The notes under the pieces: generated by a model
Told to the model about the DNA's origin: nothing
The model's database searches: none
The model's input: only the letters and a program-made list of their open reading frames with translations
Position numbers and translations under genes: made by a program
Shown: one piece after another, positions 1 to 8,206 of the stretch
Layout: the number at the start of each line of letters is the position of its first letter
Numbering within the stretch: position 1 is the first letter of the stretch
NCBI RefSeq assembly: GCF_017356035.1
Contig: NZ_JAFIQX010000005.1
Coordinates: forward strand, 283,368-347,367
DNA from: Longitalea luteola
GTDB lineage: Bacteria > Bacteroidota > Bacteroidia > Chitinophagales > Chitinophagaceae
Direction: 5' to 3'
DNA: 64,000 nt

Positions 1-1
1 T

Positions 2-775
2 GAACCAACCGGTATGGAATTACCGCCCAGAGGTTTTTCTGTAGAAGATCCCGGTTACCAGGCGCCTGCAGCTGATGGCAGCGGCGTTCAGGTAAAAGTG
101 GCTCCTGATTCACAACGTTTGCAGTTACTGGAACCATTTGCTGCCTGGGAAGGCACCGACCTGAAAGGGTTGAAACTGCTGATCAAAGCAAAAGGTAAAT
201 GTACTACTGACCATATCTCTATGGCTGGTCCATGGTTGAAATTCCGCGGCCACCTCGATAATATCAGTAACAACATGCTGATCGGCGCCGTGAACTTCTT
301 TAACGAAGAAACCGATAAAGTCAAGAACCAGCTGACCGGCGAATACGGTCCGGTTCCTGCAACACAACGCGCTTACAAAGCAGCAGGCATTGGTTCTGTT
401 GTAGTAGGTGATGAGAACTACGGTGAAGGCTCCAGCCGCGAGCACGCTGCTATGGAACCCCGTCACCTGGGCGTTCGCGCTATCGTGGTAAGAAGTTTCG
501 CCCGTATTCACGAGACCAACCTGAAAAAACAGGGTATGCTGGCATTGACCTTCGCAAATAAAGAAGACTACGATAAAGTACAGGAAGATGATAGCATCGA
601 TATCGTTGGACTGGCATCTTTTGCGCCTGGTAAACCATTGACCATGGTATTGAACCATAAAAATGGCAGCAAAGACGAAATAACGTTGAACCACACTTAC
701 AATAAACAACAGATCGAGTGGTTTAAAGCAGGTGGTGCATTGAACGTTATCCGTTCACAGTTTGCGAAGAAGTAG
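2..775 (+). CDS. acn: Aconitate hydratase, C-terminal part (5' truncated)
   Basis: The reading frame is open from base 2, so the gene starts before the window and only about 257 C-terminal residues are present. Aconitase interconverts citrate and isocitrate in the TCA cycle in the cytoplasm. This part is the swivel domain of the aconitase superfamily. It carries the block [13 protein letters not shown], then [15 protein letters not shown], whose Ser-Arg contacts substrate in known aconitases, then a '[15 protein letters not shown]' stretch. The [4Fe-4S] cysteines lie upstream and are not visible. The sequence resembles the mitochondrial-type aconitase common in Bacteroidota. A strong hairpin terminator follows. 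Confidence 0.95.
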   Translation, partial: EPTGMELPPRGFSVEDPGYQAPAADGSGVQVKVAPDSQRLQLLEPFAAWEGTDLKGLKLLIKAKGKCTTDHISMAGPWLKFRGHLDNISNNMLIGAVNFFNEETDKVKNQLTGEYGPVPATQRAYKAAGIGSVVVGDENYGEGSSREHAAMEPRHLGVRAIVVRSFARIHETNLKKQGMLALTFANKEDYDKVQEDDSIDIVGLASFAPGKPLTMVLNHKNGSKDEITLNHTYNKQQIEWFKAGGALNVIRSQFAKK

Positions 776-798
776 GCAATCGCTTAACTTAATAAAAT

Positions 799-839
799 AA
801 AGAGAGCAAAGTGAGTTCCGTACTCCTTTGCTCTCTTTT
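799..839 (+). terminator. Rho-independent terminator after aconitase
   Basis: A perfect 13-bp inverted repeat (AAAGAGAGCAAAG / CTTTGCTCTCTTT) around a 14-nt loop runs into a T-rich tail, 24 nt after the aconitase stop codon. Confidence 0.85.
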
Positions 840-985
840 ATTTTTGATGATAGGTAAATGTGCCGCAGCAATAAACGATACCTGTGCCCGTGAGCGCTTT
901 TATACGAGTGGTTACCATTCAATGGACGTTCGGCTGTACATTACATTTTTCGCTTTAACAGCACTAATATTTAAAAACATATTTC

Positions 986-2104
986 ATGACCCGCATTGCA
1001 TTAAAAATCCTGTTGCTACTTGTCATATACACCAGCGGTTTTTCACAGGCTGCCTCCAAAAAGAGCGGCAAAGCGCAGCCGCTGAACGTTATTGCCTACT
1101 ATGCCGGCCAGGCTGCCCAGGTTGACAGTTTTGCGGCCGAAAAGCTCACCCACATCATTTTTAGTTTTTGTCATTTAAAAGGCAATCAACTGGTAGTTGA
1201 TAATGCCGGTGACAGCGCCACCATTCAACGGCTGGTAGGGCTGAAGAAAAGAAATCCGCAATTAAAGGTGCTGCTATCTCTCGGTGGATGGGGCGGCTGT
1301 GAAACCTGTTCCGATGTGTTTTCCACAGATAAAGGCAGGGCTGAATTTTCGCGCTCGGTGAAAGGACTGCTCGATCATTTCAAGGCCGATGGAATCGACC
1401 TCGACTGGGAATATCCTGCCATTTCGGGGTATCCCGGTCACCGGTTTGTGCCCGAGGATAAACCCAATTTCACCAAACTGGTCATCGAATTGCGCAAGGC
1501 CATTGGCCCCAAAAATATTATCAGTTTCGCTGCCGGCGGATTTACCCAGTTCCTGCAGGAAAGTATTGAATGGAAAAAAGTAATGCCGGTCATTGACATG
1601 GTTAATTTAATGACCTATGATCTGGTAAATGGGTTCAGCACCGTTACAGGTCATCATACGCCCATTTATTCAACACCTCAGCAAAAAGAATCGGCCGACA
1701 ATGCCATCCGTTTCCTCGATTCTATAGGCGTTCCCCGAAACAAAATGGTGATCGGTGCAGCCTTCTACGCACGCATATTTGAAAACGCAGAAAACGTAAA
1801 TAACGGCCTGTACCAGGCGGCTACATTCAAACGGGGCGTGCCGTTCAGGAATTATCCCAAAGTATTTGCCCCCGACAGTGGTTATGTTTATCACTGGGAT
1901 CCGGTTGCAAAAGCCCCCTGGTTGTATAATGCGGAAAAGAAACTGTTCGTAACGTACGATGATACCACCTCCATGCGGCTTAAAACGGAGTATGCGGTCA
2001 ATCAAAAGCTCAATGGTATAATGTTCTGGCAGTTGGGCGAGGATACTTTCTCTAATGGGTTGTTAGATGTTATTTATAATGAAAAGGTTAAGAATGGAAA
2101 GTAA
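986..2104 (+). CDS. Secreted GH18 chitinase
   Basis: A 372-residue glycoside hydrolase family 18 enzyme, expected to cleave chitin or related beta-1,4-GlcNAc polymers outside the inner membrane. Residues 1-22 form a Sec signal peptide (a leucine-rich core ending GFSQA). The family motif DGIDLDWEYP is at residues 135-144, with E142 as the predicted acid/base. Other GH18 landmarks are LLSLGGW near residue 98, MTYDL (beta-6) and MFWQLGED near the C-terminus (beta-8 Trp). No carbohydrate-binding or sorting domain follows, so it is a single-domain enzyme. It stands alone between a terminator and convergent genes. A role in peptidoglycan or glycoprotein turnover (endo-GlcNAcase-like) is an alternative. 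Confidence 0.92.
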   Translation: MTRIALKILLLLVIYTSGFSQAASKKSGKAQPLNVIAYYAGQAAQVDSFAAEKLTHIIFSFCHLKGNQLVVDNAGDSATIQRLVGLKKRNPQLKVLLSLGGWGGCETCSDVFSTDKGRAEFSRSVKGLLDHFKADGIDLDWEYPAISGYPGHRFVPEDKPNFTKLVIELRKAIGPKNIISFAAGGFTQFLQESIEWKKVMPVIDMVNLMTYDLVNGFSTVTGHHTPIYSTPQQKESADNAIRFLDSIGVPRNKMVIGAAFYARIFENAENVNNGLYQAATFKRGVPFRNYPKVFAPDSGYVYHWDPVAKAPWLYNAEKKLFVTYDDTTSMRLKTEYAVNQKLNGIMFWQLGEDTFSNGLLDVIYNEKVKNGK

Positions 2105-2117
2105 GTGGTAGTCAGGG

Positions 2118-2250
2118 ACAAATGTGATAAATAGCTAATGTGATAATGTGATAATGAAATACAGGTTGACAATTTAAAAAGTTGGATAAAGGATTTGAAT
2201 CCGGTAACCGGTAACTGGTAACCGGTACCCCAGTAACCGGTATTTCATTA
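2118..2250. repeat. Mirrored intergenic array (words A and C)
   Basis: The left part is a degenerate tandem of GTGATAAT ending in TAATGAAATACAG (2152-2164). The right part repeats GTAACCGG and ends GTATTTCATTA (2240-2250), the exact reverse complement of TAATGAAATAC at 2152-2162. It separates the convergent chitinase and phosphoesterase genes. Confidence 0.7.
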
Positions 2251-2262
2251 CTATAAATAAGA

Positions 2263-2769
2263 TTATAAAGTTTGTGTTCTTGCTCCTAATTCGATCACCT
2301 CACAATCTTTCATATTACTTCCATCAATAACAAAGCGGATCAGGGTGCGCACTTTGTGCCAGCCCTGCATTCCTGCTGCCCCGGGATTTATATGCAGGCA
2401 TTGCAATTTGTCGTCGAACATCACTTTCAGAATATGTGAGTGCCCGCAAATGAACAGTTGGGCCGGATCGGTTGTCAATTCTTTTTTTACCGCAGGATTG
2501 TATTTGGGGGGATAGCCGCCAATGTGGATCATGAATACGTTCACGCCTTCGCAGGTAAAGCGCAATTTCTCGGGATAAACCGTGCGGATGTCCTGTCCGT
2601 CAATATTACCATAAACGCCTTTCAATGGCCTGAAAGCAGCCAGTTTATTAGCCAGGGCTAAATTGCCGAAATCACCGGCATGCCAGATCTCATCGCAGTT
2701 CTCGAAGTGTTTGAAAACTGCGTCATCCAGATAACCATGTGTGTCTGAGATCAAGCCGATTCGTTTCAT
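2263..2769 (-). CDS. YfcE/MJ0936-type metallophosphoesterase
   Basis: A 168-residue calcineurin-like phosphoesterase, cytoplasmic, expected to bind two metal ions and hydrolyse phosphodiesters; the natural substrate is unknown. Metal-ligand motifs are seen in order: ISDTHG near the N-terminus, GDFGN, YGNIDGQD (GN-D block), HIGGYPP and CGHSH, then NPGAAG. I chose the ATG at 2769 because the family begins MKRIGLISDTHG. An upstream ATG at 2838 would add 23 residues encoded by a GC-rich intergenic hairpin box and is unlikely. It lies downstream of the AHSA1 gene on the same strand, with that box between them. Confidence 0.9.
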   Translation of the reverse strand: MKRIGLISDTHGYLDDAVFKHFENCDEIWHAGDFGNLALANKLAAFRPLKGVYGNIDGQDIRTVYPEKLRFTCEGVNVFMIHIGGYPPKYNPAVKKELTTDPAQLFICGHSHILKVMFDDKLQCLHINPGAAGMQGWHKVRTLIRFVIDGSNMKDCEVIELGARTQTL

Positions 2770-2797
2770 AAATAATTTTGTGTGCCGCGGCCATTCA

Positions 2798-2829
2798 CCC
2801 CGCCTTCGCTTTGCTAAGGACGGGCAAGC
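2798..2829. repeat. CCGCCTTCGC hairpin box, copy 1
   Basis: GC-rich element with ends CCCCGCCTTCGC and GGACGGGCAAGC that can fold into a short hairpin. Near-identical copies lie at 26951-26983 and 61590-61620, with a related palindrome at 12781-12827. This one sits between two minus-strand genes. Confidence 0.6.
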
Positions 2830-2831
2830 AT

Positions 2832-3269
2832 TCACCATTGCGCTTCCTCTTCTGCCAGCTTTTTTATAGTGTCCATGGTTTCTGCCCAGTTCTTATCGGC
2901 ATGGGCAAACATTACCTGGGAAGGTATATTACTTTGTGTCATTTGTAACAAAACACCATTTCCTTCCGCTGTAATGGTGAAGGTGATCTCTGAGTAATTT
3001 TCCGGACTATCTTCCGTAGCTGAGAACACACTCCAGTAATTATAGGTCAATTTTTTTTCCTTTTCAAAGTGCAACAGCGTGCCCTTGTCTTTCACTTCTT
3101 TATCCTTGTAATTGAAGGTAAAGGCGATTGGACTTCCAATTTGCCAGTCGGTGATCATTTGAACGCCCAGCCATTGTTCAACACTTTGGTTATCGGTCAA
3201 AACATTCCATACTTTCAGCGCGCTGGCATCGATGTGTCTTTCTTTGGTAAGGATTAAATTCTTTTTCAT
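2832..3269 (-). CDS. SRPBCC / AHSA1 domain protein
   Basis: A 145-residue single-domain START/SRPBCC protein of the activator-of-Hsp90-ATPase-1-like (AHSA1) group. The opening strand and helix (KERHIDASALKVWNVLTD) and the central WLGVQMITDWQIGSPI block are typical. The C-terminal helix (MFAHADKNWAETMDTIKKL) closes the hydrophobic cavity. Such bacterial proteins usually bind small hydrophobic ligands; a function cannot be assigned. There is no signal peptide, so it is cytoplasmic. It is the first gene of a likely two-gene minus-strand unit with the metallophosphoesterase. Confidence 0.88.
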   Translation of the reverse strand: MKKNLILTKERHIDASALKVWNVLTDNQSVEQWLGVQMITDWQIGSPIAFTFNYKDKEVKDKGTLLHFEKEKKLTYNYWSVFSATEDSPENYSEITFTITAEGNGVLLQMTQSNIPSQVMFAHADKNWAETMDTIKKLAEEEAQW

Positions 3270-3615
3270 CTGAATTTATTTAGTGTTTCGCCTGGTTTCT
3301 CCTGAATTGGGCCGCAAATTACCGGATTTTCCTTTTTACGGACCAAATTTCGAAATTGCCTGTTTTGTCCGGTATTTATTAACTTTATATCAACGATCAT
3401 TGCCATGCCATTCTTTCGCAACTTTACATATTGGATCGATAAGCGGAGCTGGAAATACGTCTTCCTGCTAAAAACCCTCGAACTTTCCCTGGTAAGGCCA
3501 GAAGCATCTACACTATAATTACTCGTTCCTTAAATAATGCTACTGGTAGCGTGGCTGCCGGCAGGCGGTTAATTAGCACATTAGCCTATTATCTCATTAG
3601 CAAATTGTTATTATC
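3270..3615. other. Gene-free interval between divergent genes
   Basis: 346 bp between the AHSA1 gene (minus) and hmgA (plus). I see no credible gene. The last 50 bp (3565-3612) are an A-type array (TTAATTAGCACATTAGCC...). A GC palindrome GCTGCCGGCAGGC precedes it. Promoters for both flanking genes should lie here, but I could not place a convincing TAnnTTTG element. Confidence 0.5.
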
Positions 3616-4773
3616 ATGCCATACTATTATAAATTAGGGAATATCCCGCATAAGCGTCATACCCAGTTCCGTAAACCTGACGGATCATTGTATGCCGAAC
3701 AATTGTTTTCCACCGAAGGGTTCTCAAATGATTATTCCTTGTTATACCATTGCCATCCACCTACCGATATCATTAAAACAGAACCATCATACGACGTGTC
3801 GCCCAAAATAGCCGAAGAAAAAATGTTAAAGCACCGGAGTTTTGAGGGCTTTCATATAAAACCAGCTATCGATTATTTACAGAGCCGCACGCCGGTACTG
3901 GTGAATAATGATTGTCATATTGTACTGGCCGCGCCACAGGAAGGCATGCACGATTATTTTTTTAAAAATGCCGATGCTGATGAAATGATCTTTGTGCATG
4001 AGGGTACGGGTGTATTGCGTACCATGTATGGCGAGTTGCCATTTGGGTATGGAGATTACCTGATAGTGCCCAGGGGCACCATTTATCAGATACAATTCAA
4101 AGATGATAATAACCGCCTGTTCATTGTGGAATCATTCAGTCCTATCAGGTTTCCCAAAAGATACCAGAGTAAATACGGACAGCTACTGGAACATGCTCCG
4201 TTTTGCGAGCGGGATATCCGGCCACCGCAGAATTTACCCACTTTTGATCAAAAAGGCGACTATCTCATTCGCACCAAAAAGCGGGGAATGATGTACAACC
4301 TGCATTATGGGCATCATCCGTTCGATATAGTGGGGTGGGATGGCTGCTGTTATCCATTTGCCTTCAGCATCCATGATTTTGAGCCTATCACCGGCCGTGT
4401 GCACCAGCCACCACCTGTGCACCAGACATTTGAGGGCAATAATTTCGTAGTGTGCTCATTCTGCCCGCGCCTGTTCGATTATCATCCGCAGTCGGTGCCC
4501 GCGCCGTATAACCACAGCAATATCGATAGCGATGAAGTGTTGTATTATGTAGATGGTGATTTTATGAGCCGCAAAAATGTAACCCGCGGTATGATCACCC
4601 TGCATCCCGGCGGTATTCCACACGGGCCGCATCCTGGCGCCGTGGAGAAAAGCCTGGGCGCCAAAGAAACCAAAGAGCTGGCGGTGATGGTTGACACTTT
4701 TCATCCCTTACAGTTGACCAAGGAAGCATTGCAAATTGAAAATCCGAATTATACAATGAGTTGGGCGGAGTAA
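3616..4773 (+). CDS. hmgA: Homogentisate 1,2-dioxygenase
   Basis: A 385-residue Fe(II) dioxygenase that opens the homogentisate ring to maleylacetoacetate in tyrosine and phenylalanine catabolism, in the cytoplasm. The two-cupin architecture is visible. The N-terminal half contains EMIFVHEGTGVLRTMYGELPFGYGDYLIVPRG. The C-terminal half holds the predicted iron ligands H300 (YNHSN), E307 (DSDEV) and H336 (IPHGPH). The length is shorter than the 430-445 residues of human or proteobacterial enzymes, as I expect for Bacteroidota forms. No hpd or fahA homologue lies beside it, so the pathway is dispersed. Confidence 0.93.
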   Translation: MPYYYKLGNIPHKRHTQFRKPDGSLYAEQLFSTEGFSNDYSLLYHCHPPTDIIKTEPSYDVSPKIAEEKMLKHRSFEGFHIKPAIDYLQSRTPVLVNNDCHIVLAAPQEGMHDYFFKNADADEMIFVHEGTGVLRTMYGELPFGYGDYLIVPRGTIYQIQFKDDNNRLFIVESFSPIRFPKRYQSKYGQLLEHAPFCERDIRPPQNLPTFDQKGDYLIRTKKRGMMYNLHYGHHPFDIVGWDGCCYPFAFSIHDFEPITGRVHQPPPVHQTFEGNNFVVCSFCPRLFDYHPQSVPAPYNHSNIDSDEVLYYVDGDFMSRKNVTRGMITLHPGGIPHGPHPGAVEKSLGAKETKELAVMVDTFHPLQLTKEALQIENPNYTMSWAE

Positions 4774-4774
4774 A

Positions 4775-5001
4775 TCATTATTAGCTAATTAGCTAATGTG
4801 CTAATTAGCTAATTAAAAACGCCCTAATTAAACGTTCCTAATGTAAGTTGGCGCCAATAGTGCTTTTTGTTGTAAATGCATGCCCGCTGCGGGATGACAG
4901 TCAATGGGCAAGGGTATAGAAGGCGAAGGGAGCAGTAAGTAATGATCCATATCGGACATTTCATTAGCTAATTATCAAATAAGCACATTAGCACATTATT
5001 C
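4775..5001. repeat. Mirrored A-type array between hmgA and the efflux operon
   Basis: The left arm (4776-4815) is built from TTAGCTAATTAGCTAATGTGC. The right arm (4961-5001) is CATTAGCTAATTATCAAATAAGCACATTAGCACATTA-like. About 145 bp of ordinary sequence lie between and form the loop. No gene is visible in the 334-bp gap. Confidence 0.7.
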
Positions 5002-5051
5002 TGATCGTCTGCCATTAAACAAGGCAGGCGATTTTTTTTTTACTGAAATGC

Positions 5052-5083
5052 TTGGCAGTATCAACATTTTCGTTATACCTTTG
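5052..5083 (+). promoter_or_regulatory. Bacteroidota-type promoter of the efflux operon
   Basis: A perfect TAnnTTTG -7 element (TACCTTTG, 5076-5083) follows a TTG (-33) at 5052-5054 with a 21-bp spacer. The predicted transcription start falls inside the operator at 5086-5103. Confidence 0.65.
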
Positions 5084-5085
5084 TG

Positions 5086-5103
5086 TTTAACCAAATGGTT
5101 AAA
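5086..5103. promoter_or_regulatory. TetR operator O1, perfect palindrome
   Basis: TTTAACCAAATGGTTAAA is a perfect inverted repeat with 8-bp arms and a 2-bp centre. It starts 3 bp after the -7 element and ends 4 nt before the GTG start of the TetR gene. A close copy (O2) sits at the same distance before the tolC start. Autoregulation by the adjacent TetR is inferred. Confidence 0.7.
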
Positions 5104-5107
5104 CTTC

Positions 5108-5725
5108 GTGGCTAAAGTAACCAAGAACGATACAAGTACCGAAGAGAAGATCCTGGCAGCTGCCAAACAGGTATTTATGGAAAACGGGCTCGATGGCGCC
5201 CGTATGCAGGATATTGCTGACAGAGCAGGTATTAACAAGGCTTTATTGCATTATTATTTCCGCAGTAAGGAGAAGCTGTTCGAGCGGATCTTTATGGAAG
5301 AGGCCCAGAAGTTCATGCCGAAGGTTACAACGATCATGTTGTCGGAAATGCCGCTGTTTGAAAAGATTGAAAAGTTTATGGGTGAGTATATTGATACGCT
5401 GTCGCAGAATCCGCTGCTGGCGAATTTTATCCTGAATGAAGTAAGCCGGAATCCTAAAGAAATGATGAAAAAGATCTGGGGTAACAGCCGGCCGCCGATT
5501 GATAAAGTAGAAGAGCACCTGGCCAAACTGATAAAGAAAGGCGAGATAAAGCCGATCAGGGCGTATGATCTGATGATCAACATGGTTTCGCTTTGCATCT
5601 TTCCTTTTATCGCGAGGCCCATGGTACAATGGGTAACCAAAACGAATGATGAGGAGTTTATAAAAATGATGGAGCAACGTAAAAAGTCAGTGGTCAGGTT
5701 TGTTATTGATTCAATTAAGAAATAA
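5108..5725 (+). CDS. TetR-family repressor of the efflux operon
   Basis: A 205-residue regulator with an N-terminal TetR helix-turn-helix (about residues 12-58; recognition part MQDIADRAGINKALLHYYF) and an all-helical ligand-binding C-terminus (YDLMINMVSLCIFPFIARPM). I chose the GTG at 5108. The predicted transcription start and a palindromic operator lie between it and the upstream in-frame ATG at 5048, so that ATG would be untranscribed. It heads the operon that runs to 12323, like YbiH/CecR before ybhGFSR in E. coli. It probably represses its own promoter and senses a toxic substrate. Ligand unknown. Confidence 0.88.
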   Translation: MAKVTKNDTSTEEKILAAAKQVFMENGLDGARMQDIADRAGINKALLHYYFRSKEKLFERIFMEEAQKFMPKVTTIMLSEMPLFEKIEKFMGEYIDTLSQNPLLANFILNEVSRNPKEMMKKIWGNSRPPIDKVEEHLAKLIKKGEIKPIRAYDLMINMVSLCIFPFIARPMVQWVTKTNDEEFIKMMEQRKKSVVRFVIDSIKK

Positions 5726-5730
5726 ATTTT
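5699..5730 (+). promoter_or_regulatory. Possible internal promoter before tolC
   Basis: TTTG at 5699-5702, then 20 bp, then TAAATTTT at 5723-5730 (one mismatch to TAnnTTTG). It lies upstream of operator O2, mirroring the arrangement before the TetR gene. Weak match. Confidence 0.35.
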
Positions 5731-5742
5731 TTTACCATGCAA

Positions 5743-5759
5743 TTAACTAAATGGTTAAA
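5743..5759. promoter_or_regulatory. TetR operator O2, imperfect copy before tolC
   Basis: TTAACTAAATGGTTAAA matches 16 of 17 bases of operator O1 aligned at TGGTTAAA. Its right arm ends 4 nt before the ATG at 5764, exactly the gap seen between O1 and the GTG at 5108. This fixes 5764 as the likely tolC start and suggests a second control point for the same repressor. Confidence 0.65.
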
Positions 5760-5763
5760 CCTT

Positions 5764-7035
5764 ATGATTAAATTTTGGTTTAATGTAGGGGTGTTGCTGC
5801 TGGCCATCTGCGTGCAGGCGCAGGATAGCAGCCGGCTCACGCTGGAACAGGCATACGACCTGGCCCGGCAACATTATCCGGTGATCAAACAAAAAGACCT
5901 CGTTCGCCAGACCGCCACCCTCACCATTGAAAACCTGAGCAAAGGTTTCCTGCCGCAACTCACCATTTCAGGGCAGGCCACTTACCAATCAGATGTAACC
6001 AGCGTTCCGGTTAGTATTCCCGGCATCAAGATCGATGCGCCGGAGAAAGATCAGTACAAGATCCAGGCAGAAATAAGTCAGCTGTTATATGATGGCGGAA
6101 ATACCGCCGCACAAAAGAATGTGCAGCATGCCAACGCTTTGGTGGAAGACCAGAAAGCGGAAGTAGAGTTGTATAAAGTGAAAGACCGCATCAACCAACT
6201 GTACCTGGGTGTTTTGCTGGTTGACGAACAACTGAAGCAGGTGGAGCTGGTAAAAAAGGACATACAGTTAGGTATTAAACGAATGGAAGCGCAGGTAAAG
6301 AATGGAACAGCATTCCGTTCGAGCCAGTTAACCCTGGAAGCGGAGCTGATGAAGAATGATCAGCGCATCATTGAACTGAACGCCAACCGTAAAGGATTGG
6401 TGGATGTATTATCCCTGTTCCTCAACCGCTCACTGCCTGCGAATATACAACTGGAACAACCGGTAATGCCTGCGCCGCTGGTGAAGGAAACAGTGGTTCG
6501 TCCGGAGTTGAAATTATATAATTATCAAAACGAATTGTATAAAGTGCAAAACCATTTGATCAGTGCCAGGAACCGGCCACGCACCAGTTTATTTGTGCAG
6601 GGTGGTTATGGCCGTCCGGGATTGAACATGTTGAAGAATGAGTTTGATTTCTTTTATATAGGAGGTGTTCGGTTGAACTGGAACCTGGGCAGTTTGTATA
6701 CCACCAGGCGCGAGCGCGAATTATTACAGGTGAACCAGCGGGTAGTGGATGTACAAAAAGAAATGTTCCTGCTAACTACCAATACGCAGCTTAAACAACA
6801 GGAAGCCGAATTGGAGAAACTATCCCGGTTGATAGAAAGTGACCAGCAGATCATCGCCATCCGGGCGCAGGTAAAAGATGCAGCCAATGCACAGCTGTCG
6901 AACGGGGTGATCACTGCCAATGATTTTCTAAAAGAGGTGAATGCCGAAGACCAGGCACGCCAGTCGCTTATTGCGCACCAGTTGCAGCTTATTCAGGCCC
7001 GCATCAATTACCGCACCCTGTCAGGCAACCAATAA
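5764..7035 (+). CDS. TolC-family outer-membrane efflux channel
   Basis: A 423-residue outer-membrane factor with a signal peptide (MIKFWFNVGVLLLAICVQAQ), followed by the opening LTLEQAYDLARQHYPVIKQ and long helical repeats typical of TolC/OprM proteins. It should form the exit duct for the pump encoded downstream. The start at 5764 is preferred over the ATG at 5737: it gives a clean signal peptide and leaves the operator outside the coding region. E. coli ybhGFSR lacks its own TolC gene, so this operon carries a dedicated one. The last residues run straight into an intergenic array. Confidence 0.92.
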   Translation: MIKFWFNVGVLLLAICVQAQDSSRLTLEQAYDLARQHYPVIKQKDLVRQTATLTIENLSKGFLPQLTISGQATYQSDVTSVPVSIPGIKIDAPEKDQYKIQAEISQLLYDGGNTAAQKNVQHANALVEDQKAEVELYKVKDRINQLYLGVLLVDEQLKQVELVKKDIQLGIKRMEAQVKNGTAFRSSQLTLEAELMKNDQRIIELNANRKGLVDVLSLFLNRSLPANIQLEQPVMPAPLVKETVVRPELKLYNYQNELYKVQNHLISARNRPRTSLFVQGGYGRPGLNMLKNEFDFFYIGGVRLNWNLGSLYTTRRERELLQVNQRVVDVQKEMFLLTTNTQLKQQEAELEKLSRLIESDQQIIAIRAQVKDAANAQLSNGVITANDFLKEVNAEDQARQSLIAHQLQLIQARINYRTLSGNQ

Positions 7036-7040
7036 TTATT

Positions 7041-7170
7041 TAGAAAATCTGATAATGAGATAATATGATGCTTTAAAAGCAGCAGTTCCTATAAAGCGGA
7101 GCTCCCACGTAAGCATTCATTAAATTCTGTATTCCATTATCACATTATCGGATTATCACATTATTACATT
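7041..7170. repeat. Mirrored A-type array inside the efflux operon
   Basis: Left arm CTGATAATGAGATAATATGATG; right arm CTGTATTCCATTATCAC followed by further ATTATCNN units (7127-7170). The loop between is about 65 bp. The right arm contains the reverse complement of the core AATGGAATACAG. It lies between co-directional genes. Confidence 0.75.
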
Positions 7171-7182
7171 AAATAAAAGCTC

Positions 7183-8124
7183 ATGAACAAACTTATTGTA
7201 ACCCTTACTGCTACAGCGATGCTTTTTGCAGCCTGTAACCGTAATGCGCAGAAATTCGATGCTTCCGGTACATTCGAAGTAGATGAAGTGATCGTTTCTG
7301 CCGAGCAAACCGGAAGAATATTATCGTTCAACGTATTTGAAGGGCAGGCCATTCCTCGCGAACAGGTCGTGGGCATTATCGATGCTGAAAATCTGTCTTT
7401 GCAAAAGGAACAGATGCAGGCCACTATTGAAGCCCTGCAGGAAAGAACATATAATGTAATGCCGCAGATAAAACTACTGGAAGAACAGCTGGCTGTTCAG
7501 CAATCGCAATTGAAGAACCTGCTGCATGAACGTACGCGTATTGAGAACCTGTTGAAACAGGATGCGGCTACCGGCAAACAACTGGATGATATTACTTCGC
7601 AGATAGAAGTATTGCAAAAGCAAATGGATGTTACGCGCCAACAGATCAATGTGCAGCGAACCAACACCTATACGCAGAACCGGACGGTGCTCAGCGAAAA
7701 AAAGCCATTGGAGAAGAGAGTGGCGCAATTAAACGAGCAGATCGGCAAAGCGCAGATCATTAATCCGGTGGACGGAACTGTTATTACGAAGTATGCCGAA
7801 GCGGGCGAGGTAACGTCGGCCGGCAAGGCCCTGTACAAGATCGCCAATCTCGATACCCTTACCCTGCGCGCTTATATCACCGGTACGCAATTGCCACAGA
7901 TAAAGCTGAACCAGGCTGTAAAGGTGATGATCGACAGCGGCGCAAAAGCTTACAGGGAATACCCCGGAACCATTACCTGGGTGAGTGATAAAGCGGAGTT
8001 CACCCCAAAGACCATACAAACAAAGGACGAGCGGGCGAACCTGGTATATGCTATCAAAGTACGTGTAAAGAATGACGGTTATTTAAAGATCGGTATGTAT
8101 GGAGAGGTGATGTTTGCGAAGTAG
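7183..8124 (+). CDS. HlyD-type periplasmic adaptor (YbhG-like), lipoprotein
   Basis: A 313-residue membrane-fusion protein linking the ABC pump to the TolC channel. It starts with an SPII signal and lipobox (MLFAAC, Cys at about residue 18). A barrel-sandwich half-motif follows (VSAEQTGRILSFNVFEGQAI), then a long coiled-coil hairpin (about residues 65-185, rich in Gln/Glu/Leu heptads), the second lipoyl half (INPVDGTVITKYAEAGEV) and a beta-barrel domain. This matches YbhG/EmrA-like adaptors. It lies third in the operon, between tolC and the ATPases. Confidence 0.92.
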   Translation: MNKLIVTLTATAMLFAACNRNAQKFDASGTFEVDEVIVSAEQTGRILSFNVFEGQAIPREQVVGIIDAENLSLQKEQMQATIEALQERTYNVMPQIKLLEEQLAVQQSQLKNLLHERTRIENLLKQDAATGKQLDDITSQIEVLQKQMDVTRQQINVQRTNTYTQNRTVLSEKKPLEKRVAQLNEQIGKAQIINPVDGTVITKYAEAGEVTSAGKALYKIANLDTLTLRAYITGTQLPQIKLNQAVKVMIDSGAKAYREYPGTITWVSDKAEFTPKTIQTKDERANLVYAIKVRVKNDGYLKIGMYGEVMFAK

Positions 8125-8200
8125 TTGATAAGTTAATAAAGTTGATAGCGTTGATAAAGGAGACTCTATCAACTCTATCAACCCTTTCAACTTTTAATCT
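8124..8200. repeat. Mirrored D-type array (GTTGATAA word)
   Basis: Left arm: repeated GTTGATAA(G) units beginning at the hlyD stop codon. Right arm: TATCAACTCTATCAACCC units. The loop is about 10 bp. It has the same mirrored design as the A and B arrays but a different word. Confidence 0.7.
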
Positions 8201-8206
8201 TTTAAC

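Noticed and set aside
811-1125. A 104-residue plus-strand frame before the chitinase
   Set aside because: It starts inside the aconitase terminator and overlaps the chitinase signal peptide in another frame.
2770-2838. Longer N-terminus of the metallophosphoesterase
   Set aside because: It translates the GC-rich hairpin box; the family starts at MKRIGLISDTHG.
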